Part shown: positions 26,124-34,371 of the stretch, in pieces | Numbering within the stretch: position 1 is the stretch's first letter | How the letters are laid out: each line of letters opens with the position of its first letter | NCBI RefSeq assembly: GCF_900078685.2 | Contig: NZ_LT546166.1 | Coordinates: 2,832,810 to 2,896,809, forward strand | Direction: 5' to 3' | DNA length: 64,000 bases | DNA from: Mycolicibacter icosiumassiliensis | GTDB taxonomy: Bacteria; Actinomycetota; Actinomycetes; Mycobacteriales; Mycobacteriaceae | The notes under the pieces: model-generated | What the model was told of the DNA's origin: nothing | Database searches by the model: none | Seen by the model: the letters and a program-made list of their open reading frames with translations, nothing else | Position numbers and translations under genes: made by a program

Positions 26124-27004
26124 ATCCCACCCGCAGACGAGCACGCGCAGGACGCTGGTTCATCGCCCCGAACCTGGCGGCCGTCGCGGTGTTCATGGCG
26201 TTCCCGCTGGCCTTCTCGCTCTACATGAGCTTCCAGCGCTGGGACCTATTCACGGCGCCGACGTTCGTCGGCGCCACGAACTACCACGACCTGTTCACCG
26301 GTGATCCGTTGTTCGGCATCGCGGTCCGCAACACGACGGTGTTCACCCTGGGCACCGTGGTACCGACGGTGTTGATCAGCCTGGCGGTCGCCGGATTGTT
26401 GAACCGGAAGATCAAGGGCATCGGGCTGTTTCGGGCGATCGCGTTTCTTCCGCTGGCCGTCTCCTCGGTGGTGATCGCGGTGGTGTGGCAGTTCGTGTTC
26501 AACACCGACAGCGGACTGCTCAACATCATGCTCAGCTGGTTCGGCGTCGCACCGGTCCCGTGGCTCACCGAACCGCACTGGGCGATGGCCTCGTTGTGTC
26601 TGGTCAGTATCTGGAAGAGCGTGCCGTTTGCGACGGTGATCCTGCTGGCTGCCATGCAGGGCGTGCCCGACTCCCTGCACGAGGCGGCGCGCATCGACGG
26701 CGCCGGCGAGGTGCGGCGCTTCGTGTCGATCACGGTGCCGATGATCCGCGGCGCCGTGTGGTTCGTGGTGGTGATCTCGGTGATCAACGCGTTCCAGGCA
26801 TTCGATCTGGTCTATGTGCTCACCGGCAGCAGCGGCGGCCCCGAGACCGGCACTTATGTCTTGGCCATCATGTTGTTTCAGCAGGCCTTTGCGTTCTTGG
26901 ACTTCGGGTATGCGTCCGCGCTGGCCTGGGTGATGTTTGCCGTGCTGCTGATCCTGACCGTCGTCCAACTGCGTTTGTCGCGCAGGAATGCGGTGGATCA
27001 GTGA
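26120..27004 (+). CDS. Sugar ABC transporter permease, MalF type (Rv2040c-like)
   Basis: This 294-residue inner-membrane permease has six helices. The EAA loop reads VPDSLHEAARIDGAGEVRRFVSITVPMI, which docks on the ATPase. The ATG overlaps the binding-protein stop (ATGA). It is part of the four-gene importer operon. Confidence 0.92.
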   Translation: MNPTRRRARAGRWFIAPNLAAVAVFMAFPLAFSLYMSFQRWDLFTAPTFVGATNYHDLFTGDPLFGIAVRNTTVFTLGTVVPTVLISLAVAGLLNRKIKGIGLFRAIAFLPLAVSSVVIAVVWQFVFNTDSGLLNIMLSWFGVAPVPWLTEPHWAMASLCLVSIWKSVPFATVILLAAMQGVPDSLHEAARIDGAGEVRRFVSITVPMIRGAVWFVVVISVINAFQAFDLVYVLTGSSGGPETGTYVLAIMLFQQAFAFLDFGYASALAWVMFAVLLILTVVQLRLSRRNAVDQ

Positions 27005-27840
27005 CCGGCCCACCGGCACGGCACCGGATCGCGGGGTTGCTGGGCGTCTACGCGGGGTTGGCAGCCGTCGCCGCCGGCGCGTTGTTCCCGATCTTGTGGG
27101 CGCTGTCGGGCTCGTTGAAGCGCCAAGCCGAGATCAGCCAGCCGATATTGTTGCCGGCCCATCCGCAGTGGTCGAACTACGCCGAGGTATTCGCCCGAAT
27201 GCCGTTCTGGCGGATGCTGTTCAACACCGTGCTCTACGCCGGCTGCGTGACGGCCGGACAGGTGTTCTTCTGTTCGCTGGCCGGTTATGCCTTCGCCCGG
27301 CTGCCGTTCACCGGCCGTGACACCGTGTTCGTGCTGTATCTGGCCACCCTGATGGTGCCGTTGACGGTCACGGTGATTCCGCAGTTCATCTTGATGCGGG
27401 TGTTCGGCTGGACCGACACCATGTGGGCGATGATCATTCCCGGCTTGTTCGGCAGCGCGTTCGGCACCTATCTGATGCGACAGTTCTTCGCCACCCTGCC
27501 CATCGATCTGGAGGAGGCCGCGATCTTGGACGGGTGCTCACCGTGGGCCATCTATTGGCGGATTCTGTTGCCGCACGCCAAACCTGCGGTGATGGTGCTG
27601 GCGGTGCTGACCTGGATCAACGTCTGGAATGACTTTCTGTGGCCGCTGCTGATGATTCAGCGCAAGGGCATCGCCACCCTGACCCTCGGATTGGTCTGGA
27701 TGCAGGGGGAGTACGTCGCCGAGTGGCCGGTGTTAATGGCCGCGTCCATGCTGATGTTGGCCCCGCTGGTGGTCATCTACGCGATCGCCCAACGGGCCTT
27801 CGTCAGCGGGATCGCGGCCACGGGCTTCGGTGGACGGTAG
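27001..27840 (+). CDS. Sugar ABC transporter permease, MalG type (Rv2039c-like)
   Basis: This is a 279-residue permease from the GTG at 27001, which overlaps the preceding stop (GTGA). It has six membrane helices and the EAA loop LPIDLEEAAILDGCSPWAIYWRILLP. The frame stays open upstream within the other permease gene, but that part is not this protein. It forms the channel with the MalF-type partner. Confidence 0.92.
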   Translation: MTGPPARHRIAGLLGVYAGLAAVAAGALFPILWALSGSLKRQAEISQPILLPAHPQWSNYAEVFARMPFWRMLFNTVLYAGCVTAGQVFFCSLAGYAFARLPFTGRDTVFVLYLATLMVPLTVTVIPQFILMRVFGWTDTMWAMIIPGLFGSAFGTYLMRQFFATLPIDLEEAAILDGCSPWAIYWRILLPHAKPAVMVLAVLTWINVWNDFLWPLLMIQRKGIATLTLGLVWMQGEYVAEWPVLMAASMLMLAPLVVIYAIAQRAFVSGIAATGFGGR

Positions 27841-27853
27841 TCAGGAGAACGCA

Positions 27854-28924
27854 GTGGCCTCAGTGACCTTCGACTCGGTGACCCGGCACTATCCGGGCGC
27901 CGACCGCCCGGCCCTGGACGCGTTGGACCTGGCGGTCGAAGACGGTGAGTTCATGGTGCTGGTCGGGCCGTCGGGTTGCGGCAAGACGACGACGCTGCGG
28001 ATGCTGGCCGGCTTGGAACCTGTTGACGCCGGTCAGATCTACATCGGCGATCACGATGTCACCGCAACCGATCCCGGCCATCGCGATATCGCCATGGTGT
28101 TTCAGAACTACGCCCTGTATCCGCACATGACCGTGGCGCAGAACATGGGTTTCGCCCTCAAGGTGGCCAAGACGCCTAAGGCCGAGATCCGCGCCAGGGT
28201 GGCCGAAGCCGCCCAGCTGCTGGGCTTGGCTGAACTCTTGGGACGCAAGCCCAAAGACCTCTCCGGTGGTGAACGCCAACGAGTCGCGATGGGCCGGGCG
28301 ATCGTACGCCGCCCGCAGGTCTTTTTGATGGACGAGCCACTGTCGAACCTGGACGCCATGCTTCGGGTGCAGACCCGTAACCAGATCGCCGAACTGCAGC
28401 GGCGGTTGGGTATCACCACGGTTTATGTCACCCACGATCAGGTGGAGGCCATGACGATGGGCGATCGGGTGGCGGTATTGCGCGACGGGGTGCTGCAGCA
28501 GTGCGCCCCGCCGCGCGAGCTCTACCGCACGCCGGCCAACGTGTTCGTCGCCGGGTTCATCGGGTCTCCGGCGATGAACCTGTTCACGGTTCCCGTCGTT
28601 GACGGCGCGGTGTCGCTGGGCGGCTACCCGCTCACCCTGCCGCGCGCGATCGCTTCCAGCGCCGCCGAGCTGGTGATAGGGGTGCGCCCCGAGCATCTGG
28701 TGCTCGGCGATGACGGCTTCGAGTTCGGTGTCGGCCTCGTCGAGGAGCTCGGAGCCGACACCTACTTGTATGGCGGGATCGCCCAATCCGGCGGCACAAT
28801 CCGCCAACCTGTCACCGTTCGTGTTGCCGCCGACAATTCCGTGCAGCGCGGTGACCGAGTTCGGCTGCGCCCAGATCCGGAACATGTGCACTTCTTCCGC
28901 GCGGACGGCGCGCGGATCGGCTGA
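27854..28924 (+). CDS. Sugar ABC transporter ATP-binding protein (Rv2038c-like, UgpC/MsmK type)
   Basis: This is a 356-residue ATPase from the GTG at 27854, behind an AGGAGA ribosome site. It has Walker A GPSGCGKTT, Q-loop VFQNYALYPHMT, signature LSGGERQRVAMGRA, Walker B VFLMDEPLSNLD, H-loop VYVTHD, and a C-terminal TOBE/OB domain (about 245-356). Met replaces the usual Lys in LDAMLR. It powers the importer. It is the last intact gene before the rearrangement scar. Confidence 0.94.
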   Translation: MASVTFDSVTRHYPGADRPALDALDLAVEDGEFMVLVGPSGCGKTTTLRMLAGLEPVDAGQIYIGDHDVTATDPGHRDIAMVFQNYALYPHMTVAQNMGFALKVAKTPKAEIRARVAEAAQLLGLAELLGRKPKDLSGGERQRVAMGRAIVRRPQVFLMDEPLSNLDAMLRVQTRNQIAELQRRLGITTVYVTHDQVEAMTMGDRVAVLRDGVLQQCAPPRELYRTPANVFVAGFIGSPAMNLFTVPVVDGAVSLGGYPLTLPRAIASSAAELVIGVRPEHLVLGDDGFEFGVGLVEELGADTYLYGGIAQSGGTIRQPVTVRVAADNSVQRGDRVRLRPDPEHVHFFRADGARIG

Positions 28925-28933
28925 CAGCGGTCC

Positions 28934-28961
28934 TGCGAGTGTCGGCATGCGAGTGTCGGCA
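28934..28961 (+). repeat. Two tandem 14-bp copies
   Basis: TGCGAGTGTCGGCA occurs twice in direct tandem immediately after the sugar transporter operon and before the SOS-box promoter. This is possible replication slippage or repair at the rearrangement joint. Confidence 0.8.
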
Positions 28962-28969
28962 GATTCGCG

Positions 28970-28990
28970 TACAATCGAATGTATGTTCGA
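28970..28990 (+). promoter_or_regulatory. SOS (LexA) box with leaderless promoter of a lost DUF222 gene
   Basis: TCGAAT-GTAT-GTTCGA (28975-28990) matches the mycobacterial LexA site TCGAAC-N4-GTTCGA with one change. TACAAT (28970-28975) gives +1 at about 28982, next to the ATG at 28983. DUF222/13E12 genes of mycobacteria are known to carry such SOS boxes. Confidence 0.7.
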
Positions 28991-29035
28991 TACAGTCCTT
29001 CCGTCGCTGGAGGGGATCCGCGCGCGTGATGAGGC
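28983..29035 (+). pseudogene. 5' stump of a DUF222 (13E12-repeat) HNH-type protein gene
   Basis: The first 18 codons read MFDTVLPSLEGIRARDEA, the typical opening of mycobacterial DUF222/13E12-family proteins, which often carry an HNH nuclease domain. After codon 18 the sequence changes to the antisense of a nitronate monooxygenase gene. Only the promoter, SOS box and start survive. This is a remnant, not a working gene. Confidence 0.68.
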
Positions 29036-29159
29036 GACCGAGTCCACCGGCATGGGTGACGGCCGCGGCGAGCCGGCCGCCGGATGCCTGCGCCATGGGC
29101 GCCAGCACGATCGGATGGTCGATACCGAAGTAGTCGGTGAGGCGGTTGCGCAGCGACAC
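29036..29159 (-). pseudogene. 5' stump of a nitronate monooxygenase gene
   Basis: From a GTG at 29159, behind a strong AGGAGGG ribosome site, about 41 codons read MSLRNRLTDYFGIDHPIVLAPM followed by AAAVTHAGGLG. This is the N-terminus of the FMN-dependent nitronate monooxygenase/2-nitropropane dioxygenase family, whose normal length is 320-380 residues. The homology ends at about 29036, where it meets the DUF222 stump head to head. The rest of the gene is missing. Confidence 0.7.
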
Positions 29160-29177
29160 CGCGAGCCCTCCTGGAGA

Positions 29178-30314
29178 TCAGCGCCGCACCGGCAGCGGCG
29201 AGTGATACCCCGCCATCGTGTAGAGCACCGGCGCAGCCGTGCGGGCGGCCACCACGCCGTAGGCGTCCTCCTGTTGTACCGCGAACACCTCGGGGTCACC
29301 GAAGCCGCGGTCGATCCGGTCCCGGATGAATGCCAGCTGAACCACTTGGACGGCGAACTTCTTGACCGCCTTGCCGGCGGGCCGGCCACCGATGCGGGTG
29401 GCCTCGCGGATCGCCAGCTTGCGGCTGCGGATCGACCCCAGCCAGGTCGCCTCGTTGGCGCTGATCAGGCCGCCGGCCACCATGCCGGGCAGCTTGGACG
29501 CGACCAGTTGCTGTTCGTGCCGCCGGCTCAACATGCCCAGCAGCACCATCAGCAGGAACACCGGAACCAACCAGAAGAAGTAGGTCACCAGAAAGAGCTG
29601 GCCGCCGCCCATCGCCAGGGAGGCGTTCCATGAGGCGTGCATCGTCACGGCGGCCAGATAGCCCAGCAGGATCACGAAAGCCTTCGACCAGAAGCCGTGA
29701 CGGCGCAGCGCGAAGAACACCCCGATTCCGGTCATCGTGGTGAACAGCGGGTGGGCAAACGGGCCGAAGATCAGCCGGGCGATGGCCACCGCGGCCATCT
29801 TGGCCGGTGAGTCGGCCGGCGCGATGTAGACGATGTCCTCCATCCAGGCGAAACCCACCGCCACAACACCCGCATAGACCATGCAGTCGGTCAGCGAGTT
29901 CAGTGCCAGCCGCCGGCGTCCGGTCAGCATGATCAGCAGGAACAGGCCCTTGGCCGCTTCCTCGATGAACGGCGCCTGGATAGCCGCCATGTCGAAGGTC
30001 TTCGACACCAGCGGTCGCACGTTGGCGACAGAAGACCCGAAGGTCTCCAGGCCGACCGCCAGCACCACGGCCACCGATGTTCCCCACAAGAACGCCAGTT
30101 GCAGCAGCCGGCGCGGTTCGGGCTCCCAGCGGTCCAGCCACCGGTAGCACAACAGCACCACCAGCATCGACATGCTCGCCAGCACCAGTGCGGTCAGGGT
30201 TCCGCCCGGGTTGGCAGCGGTGAACAGCAGCAACAGGAACACGGTGAGGATGGCGAGCAGGACGATCACGATGAGCGGCGCTCCGACTCTCCGCCGGTTC
30301 CGCATCTGAGGCAT
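29178..30314 (-). CDS. PrsW family intramembrane metalloprotease
   Basis: This is a 378-residue protein from the ATG at 30314. It has eight or more membrane helices and the PrsW motifs EEAAKG (about residue 118), GFAWMED (about 155), a His in FAHPLFTTMTG and HASWN near residue 220. PrsW proteases in Bacillus cut an anti-sigma factor. The substrate here is unknown. The basic C-terminal region lies in the cytoplasm. TACGCT on the minus strand (30328-30323) places +1 two bases before the ATG. It is divergent from rpsA, where M. tuberculosis has polA. Confidence 0.85.
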   Translation of the reverse strand: MPQMRNRRRVGAPLIVIVLLAILTVFLLLLFTAANPGGTLTALVLASMSMLVVLLCYRWLDRWEPEPRRLLQLAFLWGTSVAVVLAVGLETFGSSVANVRPLVSKTFDMAAIQAPFIEEAAKGLFLLIMLTGRRRLALNSLTDCMVYAGVVAVGFAWMEDIVYIAPADSPAKMAAVAIARLIFGPFAHPLFTTMTGIGVFFALRRHGFWSKAFVILLGYLAAVTMHASWNASLAMGGGQLFLVTYFFWLVPVFLLMVLLGMLSRRHEQQLVASKLPGMVAGGLISANEATWLGSIRSRKLAIREATRIGGRPAGKAVKKFAVQVVQLAFIRDRIDRGFGDPEVFAVQQEDAYGVVAARTAAPVLYTMAGYHSPLPVRR

Positions 30315-30337
30315 AGCGAGGGAGCGTAGCCACCGGT

Positions 30338-30367
30338 TTGTCCAGCGTGCAACGCGTCGAGTAGCCT
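30338..30367 (+). promoter_or_regulatory. Candidate SigA promoter of rpsA
   Basis: TTGTCC (30338-30343), an 18-bp spacer and TAGCCT (30362-30367) give +1 near 30374 and a leader of about 100 nt before the rpsA ATG. Confidence 0.4.
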
Positions 30368-30477
30368 CAACAGGTAGTCCTCGTCTAGTCCTAGACCAGA
30401 TCGCGGGCCACCGCATGCCCAGCATGCGTGACAACACCTGTCCCTACTACGCCACAATGTCCGGAGCAACCCAACAC

Positions 30478-31917
30478 ATGCCAAGTCCCACCGTCACCTC
30501 GCCGCAAGTAGCCGTCAACGACATCGGCTCGGCCGAGGATTTTCTCGCCGCCATCGACAAAACGATCAAGTACTTCAACGATGGCGACATCGTCGAGGGG
30601 ACGATCGTCAAGGTTGACCGGGACGAGGTCCTGCTCGACATCGGTTACAAGACCGAAGGGGTCATCCCCTCCCGCGAACTGTCCATCAAGCACGACGTCG
30701 ACCCCCACGAGGTGGTGTCCGTCGGTGATGAGGTCGAGGCCCTGGTCCTGACCAAAGAGGACAAAGAGGGTCGTCTGATCCTGTCCAAGAAACGCGCCCA
30801 GTACGAGCGCGCCTGGGGCACCATCGAAGAGCTCAAGGACAAGGACGAGGCCGTCAAGGGCACCGTCATCGAGGTCGTCAAGGGCGGCCTGATCCTCGAC
30901 ATCGGCCTGCGCGGCTTCCTGCCGGCCTCGCTGGTGGAGATGCGCCGGGTCCGCGACCTGCAGCCCTACATCGGCAAAGAGATCGAAGCCAAGATCATCG
31001 AGCTGGACAAGAACCGCAACAACGTGGTGCTGTCGCGTCGTGCCTGGCTGGAGCAGACCCAGTCCGAGGTGCGCAGCGAGTTCCTCAACCAGCTGCAGAA
31101 GGGCGCCGTCCGCAAGGGTGTGGTGTCCTCGATCGTCAACTTCGGTGCCTTCGTGGACCTGGGCGGCGTCGACGGCCTGGTGCACGTCTCCGAGCTGTCC
31201 TGGAAGCACATCGACCACCCGTCCGAGGTCGTTCAGGTGGGCGACGAGGTCACCGTCGAGGTGCTCGACGTCGACATGGACCGCGAGCGGGTTTCGCTGT
31301 CGCTCAAGGCCACTCAGGAAGACCCGTGGCGGCACTTCGCCCGCACCCACGCGATCGGTCAGATCGTTCCGGGCAAGGTCACCAAGCTGGTGCCGTTCGG
31401 TGCGTTCGTCCGCGTCGAGGAGGGCATCGAGGGTCTGGTGCACATCTCCGAGCTGGCTGAGCACCACGTCGAGGTCCCGGACCAGGTGGTCGCGGTCGGC
31501 GACGACGCCATGGTCAAGGTCATCGACATCGACCTGGACCGCCGCCGGATCTCGCTGAGCCTCAAGCAGGCCAACGAGGACTACACCGAGGAGTTCGACC
31601 CCTCGAAGTACGGCATGGCCGACAGCTACGACGAGCAGGGCAACTACATCTTCCCCGAGGGCTTCGACGCCGAGACCAACGAGTGGATCGACGGTTTCGA
31701 CAAGCAGCGCACCGAGTGGGAGGCCCGCTACGCCGAGGCCGAGCGCCGGCACAAGATGCACACCGCGCAGATGGAGAAGTTCGCCGCTGCCGAGCACGCC
31801 GAGCCGCGCTCGGGTGCCAACGGCTCGCACCGTGACGAGGCTCCGGCCGGCGGTTCGCTGGCCAGCGACGAGCAGCTCGCCGCACTGCGGGAGAAGCTCG
31901 CCGGTAACAGCGCTTGA
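30478..31917 (+). CDS. rpsA: 30S ribosomal protein S1
   Basis: This is a 479-residue protein from the ATG at 30478, which opens MPSPTVTSPQVAVNDIG exactly as in M. tuberculosis RpsA. The 21 codons upstream in frame are not part of the family. It has four S1 RNA-binding domains (about residues 30-105, 120-190, 205-275, 290-360) and an acidic, variable C-terminal tail after residue 430. It binds mRNA for translation initiation and takes part in trans-translation. RpsA has been proposed, with dispute, as a pyrazinoic-acid target. Confidence 0.97.
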   Translation: MPSPTVTSPQVAVNDIGSAEDFLAAIDKTIKYFNDGDIVEGTIVKVDRDEVLLDIGYKTEGVIPSRELSIKHDVDPHEVVSVGDEVEALVLTKEDKEGRLILSKKRAQYERAWGTIEELKDKDEAVKGTVIEVVKGGLILDIGLRGFLPASLVEMRRVRDLQPYIGKEIEAKIIELDKNRNNVVLSRRAWLEQTQSEVRSEFLNQLQKGAVRKGVVSSIVNFGAFVDLGGVDGLVHVSELSWKHIDHPSEVVQVGDEVTVEVLDVDMDRERVSLSLKATQEDPWRHFARTHAIGQIVPGKVTKLVPFGAFVRVEEGIEGLVHISELAEHHVEVPDQVVAVGDDAMVKVIDIDLDRRRISLSLKQANEDYTEEFDPSKYGMADSYDEQGNYIFPEGFDAETNEWIDGFDKQRTEWEARYAEAERRHKMHTAQMEKFAAAEHAEPRSGANGSHRDEAPAGGSLASDEQLAALREKLAGNSA

Positions 31918-31947
31918 CTCGCGCCCAAGCGGGTTGAAGGGGCGCAG

Positions 31948-33129
31948 ATGCTGCGTATCGGTCTGACCGGCGGTATCGGCGCCGGTAAGTCGACGGTGTC
32001 GGCTACCTTCAGCCGCCACGGTGGCGTCATCGTTGACGGTGACGTCATCGCCCGTGAAGTTGTGGAGCCCGGTACCGAAGGCCTCGCCGAATTGGTCGAG
32101 GCCTTCGGGCCGGGCATCCTGCTTCCGGATGGGGCTTTGGACCGTCCGGCGCTGGCCGCGATCGCGTTCAGCGACGACGACAAGCGGGCGACGCTCAACG
32201 GGATCGTGCACCCGCTGGTGGCACACCGCCGCTCCGAGTTGATCGCCGAGGCCGGTGACGAAGCGGTGATTGTCGAGGACATCCCGTTGCTGGTCGAGTC
32301 GCAGATGGCCCCGCTTTTCCCGCTGGTGGTCGTGGTTCATGCGGACGTAGAGACACGAGTAGCTCGACTCCTCCAATACCGCGGCATGTCGGAGGATGAC
32401 GCGCGGGCCCGGATCGCCGCGCAGGCCACCGAGCCGCAGCGGCGCGACGTCGCCGACGTCTGGCTGGACAACTCCGGCAACCCGGATGAGCTGGCGGAGC
32501 AGGCCCTGGAGCTGTGGCATCAGCGCATCCTGCCGTTCGCGCACAATCTCGCCACCCGCCAGACGGTGCCGTCCCCGACGCAGCTGATGCCCGCCGACCC
32601 GACCTGGCCGGATCAGGCGCAGCGCATCCTGGCCCGGCTGCGCACCACGTGCGGGCACCGGGCGACCCGCATTGATCACATCGGGTCCACCGCCGTTGCC
32701 GGGCTGGACGCCAAAGACGTCATCGACGTGCAGGTCACGGTCGAATCCCTGGCGGTCGCCGACGAACTCGCCGAGGCCCTGTTGGCCGCCGGCTACCCGC
32801 GGCGCGAAGAGATCACCGCCGACACACCGCACACCGACGACCCGGCCTTGTGGCAGAAGCGGTTTCACGCCTCCGCCGACCCGGGACGGGCCACCAACGT
32901 CCACATTCGGGTCGCAGGCCGGCCCAATCAGCAGTTCGCCCTGCTGTTCCCGGCCTGGCTGTCCGCGGACCCCGAGGCGCGGGCCGAGTACCTGGCGGTC
33001 AAACGCGACGCCGAACGCGCGGGTATCGAGGGCGGCATCGAGGCCTACGCCGCCGTCAAGGAACCCTGGTTCGACACCGCCTACCGGCAGGCCTGGGCAT
33101 GGGCCGACCGCACCGGGTGGCGTCCCTAA
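31948..33129 (+). CDS. coaE: Dephospho-CoA kinase fused to a GrpB-like domain
   Basis: This is a 393-residue protein. Residues 1-195 are dephospho-CoA kinase with P-loop GGIGAGKS and the DGDVIAREV motif; they phosphorylate dephospho-CoA in the last step of CoA synthesis. Residues about 205-390 are a GrpB/UPF0157 nucleotidyltransferase-fold domain (RIDHIGSTAVAGLDAKDVIDVQV). The fusion is normal in mycobacteria (Rv1631). It lies 30 bp downstream of rpsA. Confidence 0.94.
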   Translation: MLRIGLTGGIGAGKSTVSATFSRHGGVIVDGDVIAREVVEPGTEGLAELVEAFGPGILLPDGALDRPALAAIAFSDDDKRATLNGIVHPLVAHRRSELIAEAGDEAVIVEDIPLLVESQMAPLFPLVVVVHADVETRVARLLQYRGMSEDDARARIAAQATEPQRRDVADVWLDNSGNPDELAEQALELWHQRILPFAHNLATRQTVPSPTQLMPADPTWPDQAQRILARLRTTCGHRATRIDHIGSTAVAGLDAKDVIDVQVTVESLAVADELAEALLAAGYPRREEITADTPHTDDPALWQKRFHASADPGRATNVHIRVAGRPNQQFALLFPAWLSADPEARAEYLAVKRDAERAGIEGGIEAYAAVKEPWFDTAYRQAWAWADRTGWRP

Positions 33130-33146
33130 GAAGGCCTAGGAACTGA

Positions 33147-33587
33147 TCAGGCCATGCTGCTGATCAGCGCACCGCACAGCATCGCGCCGGTGTGGGGGTC
33201 ATTGGTGTTGCCCCAGGTGTTGATGAAGCGCTCGCTTTTGACCGTGGTGACATCGTCGACCTTGATCTCGCAGTGCACCGTCGCGGTGGTCGGGAAGCGC
33301 AGCCGGATCACCATGCCGGCCTTGCTGGGGTCGGACATCACGGCGTTGGCCTCGAACGGAGAGCCGAACGCATCGAGGTCCGCGCTGGCCGTCTCGTAGT
33401 CGTTGCGCATGAAGGTAACCACGTTGCCGCTGGACCAGGCGTCGACCTTCGCGGTGTAGGTCACGTTGTGCAGCTCGGTGGTGTTGTCGTTGTCATCGGC
33501 GGCCGCCGGCGCGGGCATCAGCTGACCGCACCCAAGCACGGCTGCGGTGGTGGCAACGGCGACACCGATTCGCAGGTTGGCGTTCAT
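33147..33587 (-). CDS. Secreted hypothetical protein
   Basis: This is a 146-residue protein from the ATG at 33587. The signal sequence is MNANLRIGVAVATTAAVLG, followed either by Cys (a possible lipobox VLGC) or by a signal peptidase I site after PAPAAA. The mature part has a beta-rich look with a conserved Cys pair. The cysteines lie in VHCEI and AMLCGALI. The function is unknown. It converges on coaE and diverges from the TetR gene. Confidence 0.7.
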   Translation of the reverse strand: MNANLRIGVAVATTAAVLGCGQLMPAPAAADDNDNTTELHNVTYTAKVDAWSSGNVVTFMRNDYETASADLDAFGSPFEANAVMSDPSKAGMVIRLRFPTTATVHCEIKVDDVTTVKSERFINTWGNTNDPHTGAMLCGALISSMA

Positions 33588-33676
33588 ATCAGCGGAGTTT
33601 AGCGCGGGCACCGCAATGGTCCCCAGGCATCGCATGCGTCACAGTTGCCGCAGTCAAGCGACCGGAATCACAAAAA

Positions 33677-33709
33677 TTGCATGGCACGCAAAGTTTGCAT
33701 TGTGTGCAA
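33677..33709 (+). promoter_or_regulatory. Two tandem 15-bp operators upstream of the TetR gene
   Basis: TTGCATGGCACGCAA (33677-33691) and TTGCATTGTGTGCAA (33695-33709) share TTGCAT and GCAA half-sites and start 18 bp apart. The spacing places two dimers on neighbouring faces of the helix just before the tetR start. This pattern fits TetR autoregulation. Confidence 0.55.
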
Positions 33710-33719
33710 TGATTTGCGG

Positions 33720-34319
33720 GTGGATGCGCCGCAGGTCAGCTCGCTGAGGGAACGCCGGCGGCGCGAAACCGAAGCGGCCATCCACCGGGCGGCGGTCGAG
33801 TTGATCGCCGAGCAGGGCTACGACGCGGTGACGGTGCCGATGATCAGCGAGCGGGCCGGCGTCTGTGTGCGCACCTTCTTCAACTATTTCCCGAACAAGG
33901 AAACGTCGGTGGTGCTGCCGTTCCCGCCGTTCGACCCGGAGCTCAGCGCCGTGGTGCGAAGCGGGCCGGGCTCGGACGGTCTGATGGCCGACGTGGTCGA
34001 ACTGGTGATCAACCACATCGAGGTCCATACCGAGAACTCGGTCGGCCTCACCACGCTGCTGCCGATGATCTGCGAGATCCCGGAGCTGCTGCGGCTGCAC
34101 ACCGCCGAATTGGCCGAGTTGGAAACGCAGCTAGTCGAGCTGGTCGCCCAGCGACTGCAGCTGCCCGGCGACGATCGGCGCGTCGAAGTCATCGCCAGTG
34201 CGGTGATGGCGACGGCGAGCACTGCCATCCAGCGGTGGTCGCGCGGCCCGGAGGCGGGTTCGTTGTCGGACGAGGTCCGGCGCTGCGTGAGCCTGCTGGA
34301 ACCCCTGCAATACCTGTAG
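33720..34319 (+). CDS. TetR-family transcriptional regulator
   Basis: This is a 199-residue protein from the GTG at 33720. The frame continues upstream through the operators, so a start above them is unlikely. The N-terminal helix-turn-helix reads AAVELIAEQGYDAVTVPMISERAGVCVRTFFNYFPNKE. The C-terminal ligand domain has no recognised specificity. It lies directly upstream of, and co-directional with, mmpS-mmpL, so it probably represses that exporter and itself. Confidence 0.82.
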   Translation: MDAPQVSSLRERRRRETEAAIHRAAVELIAEQGYDAVTVPMISERAGVCVRTFFNYFPNKETSVVLPFPPFDPELSAVVRSGPGSDGLMADVVELVINHIEVHTENSVGLTTLLPMICEIPELLRLHTAELAELETQLVELVAQRLQLPGDDRRVEVIASAVMATASTAIQRWSRGPEAGSLSDEVRRCVSLLEPLQYL

Positions 34320-34371
34320 CGCCCCCTCGGGCCTACCGCGAAAGCGAAAGGGAAAGAACATTTTTGACTTC

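Noticed and set aside
28812..29159. A functional 115-residue protein beginning like nitronate monooxygenase
   Set aside because: Family similarity ends after about 41 residues. The remainder is antisense of the DUF222 stump and of the transporter ATPase gene.
30391..32904. An 837-codon minus-strand frame
   Set aside because: It is antisense to rpsA and coaE, which are unmistakable, and its residues are repetitive Val/Gly/Asp shadow sequence.
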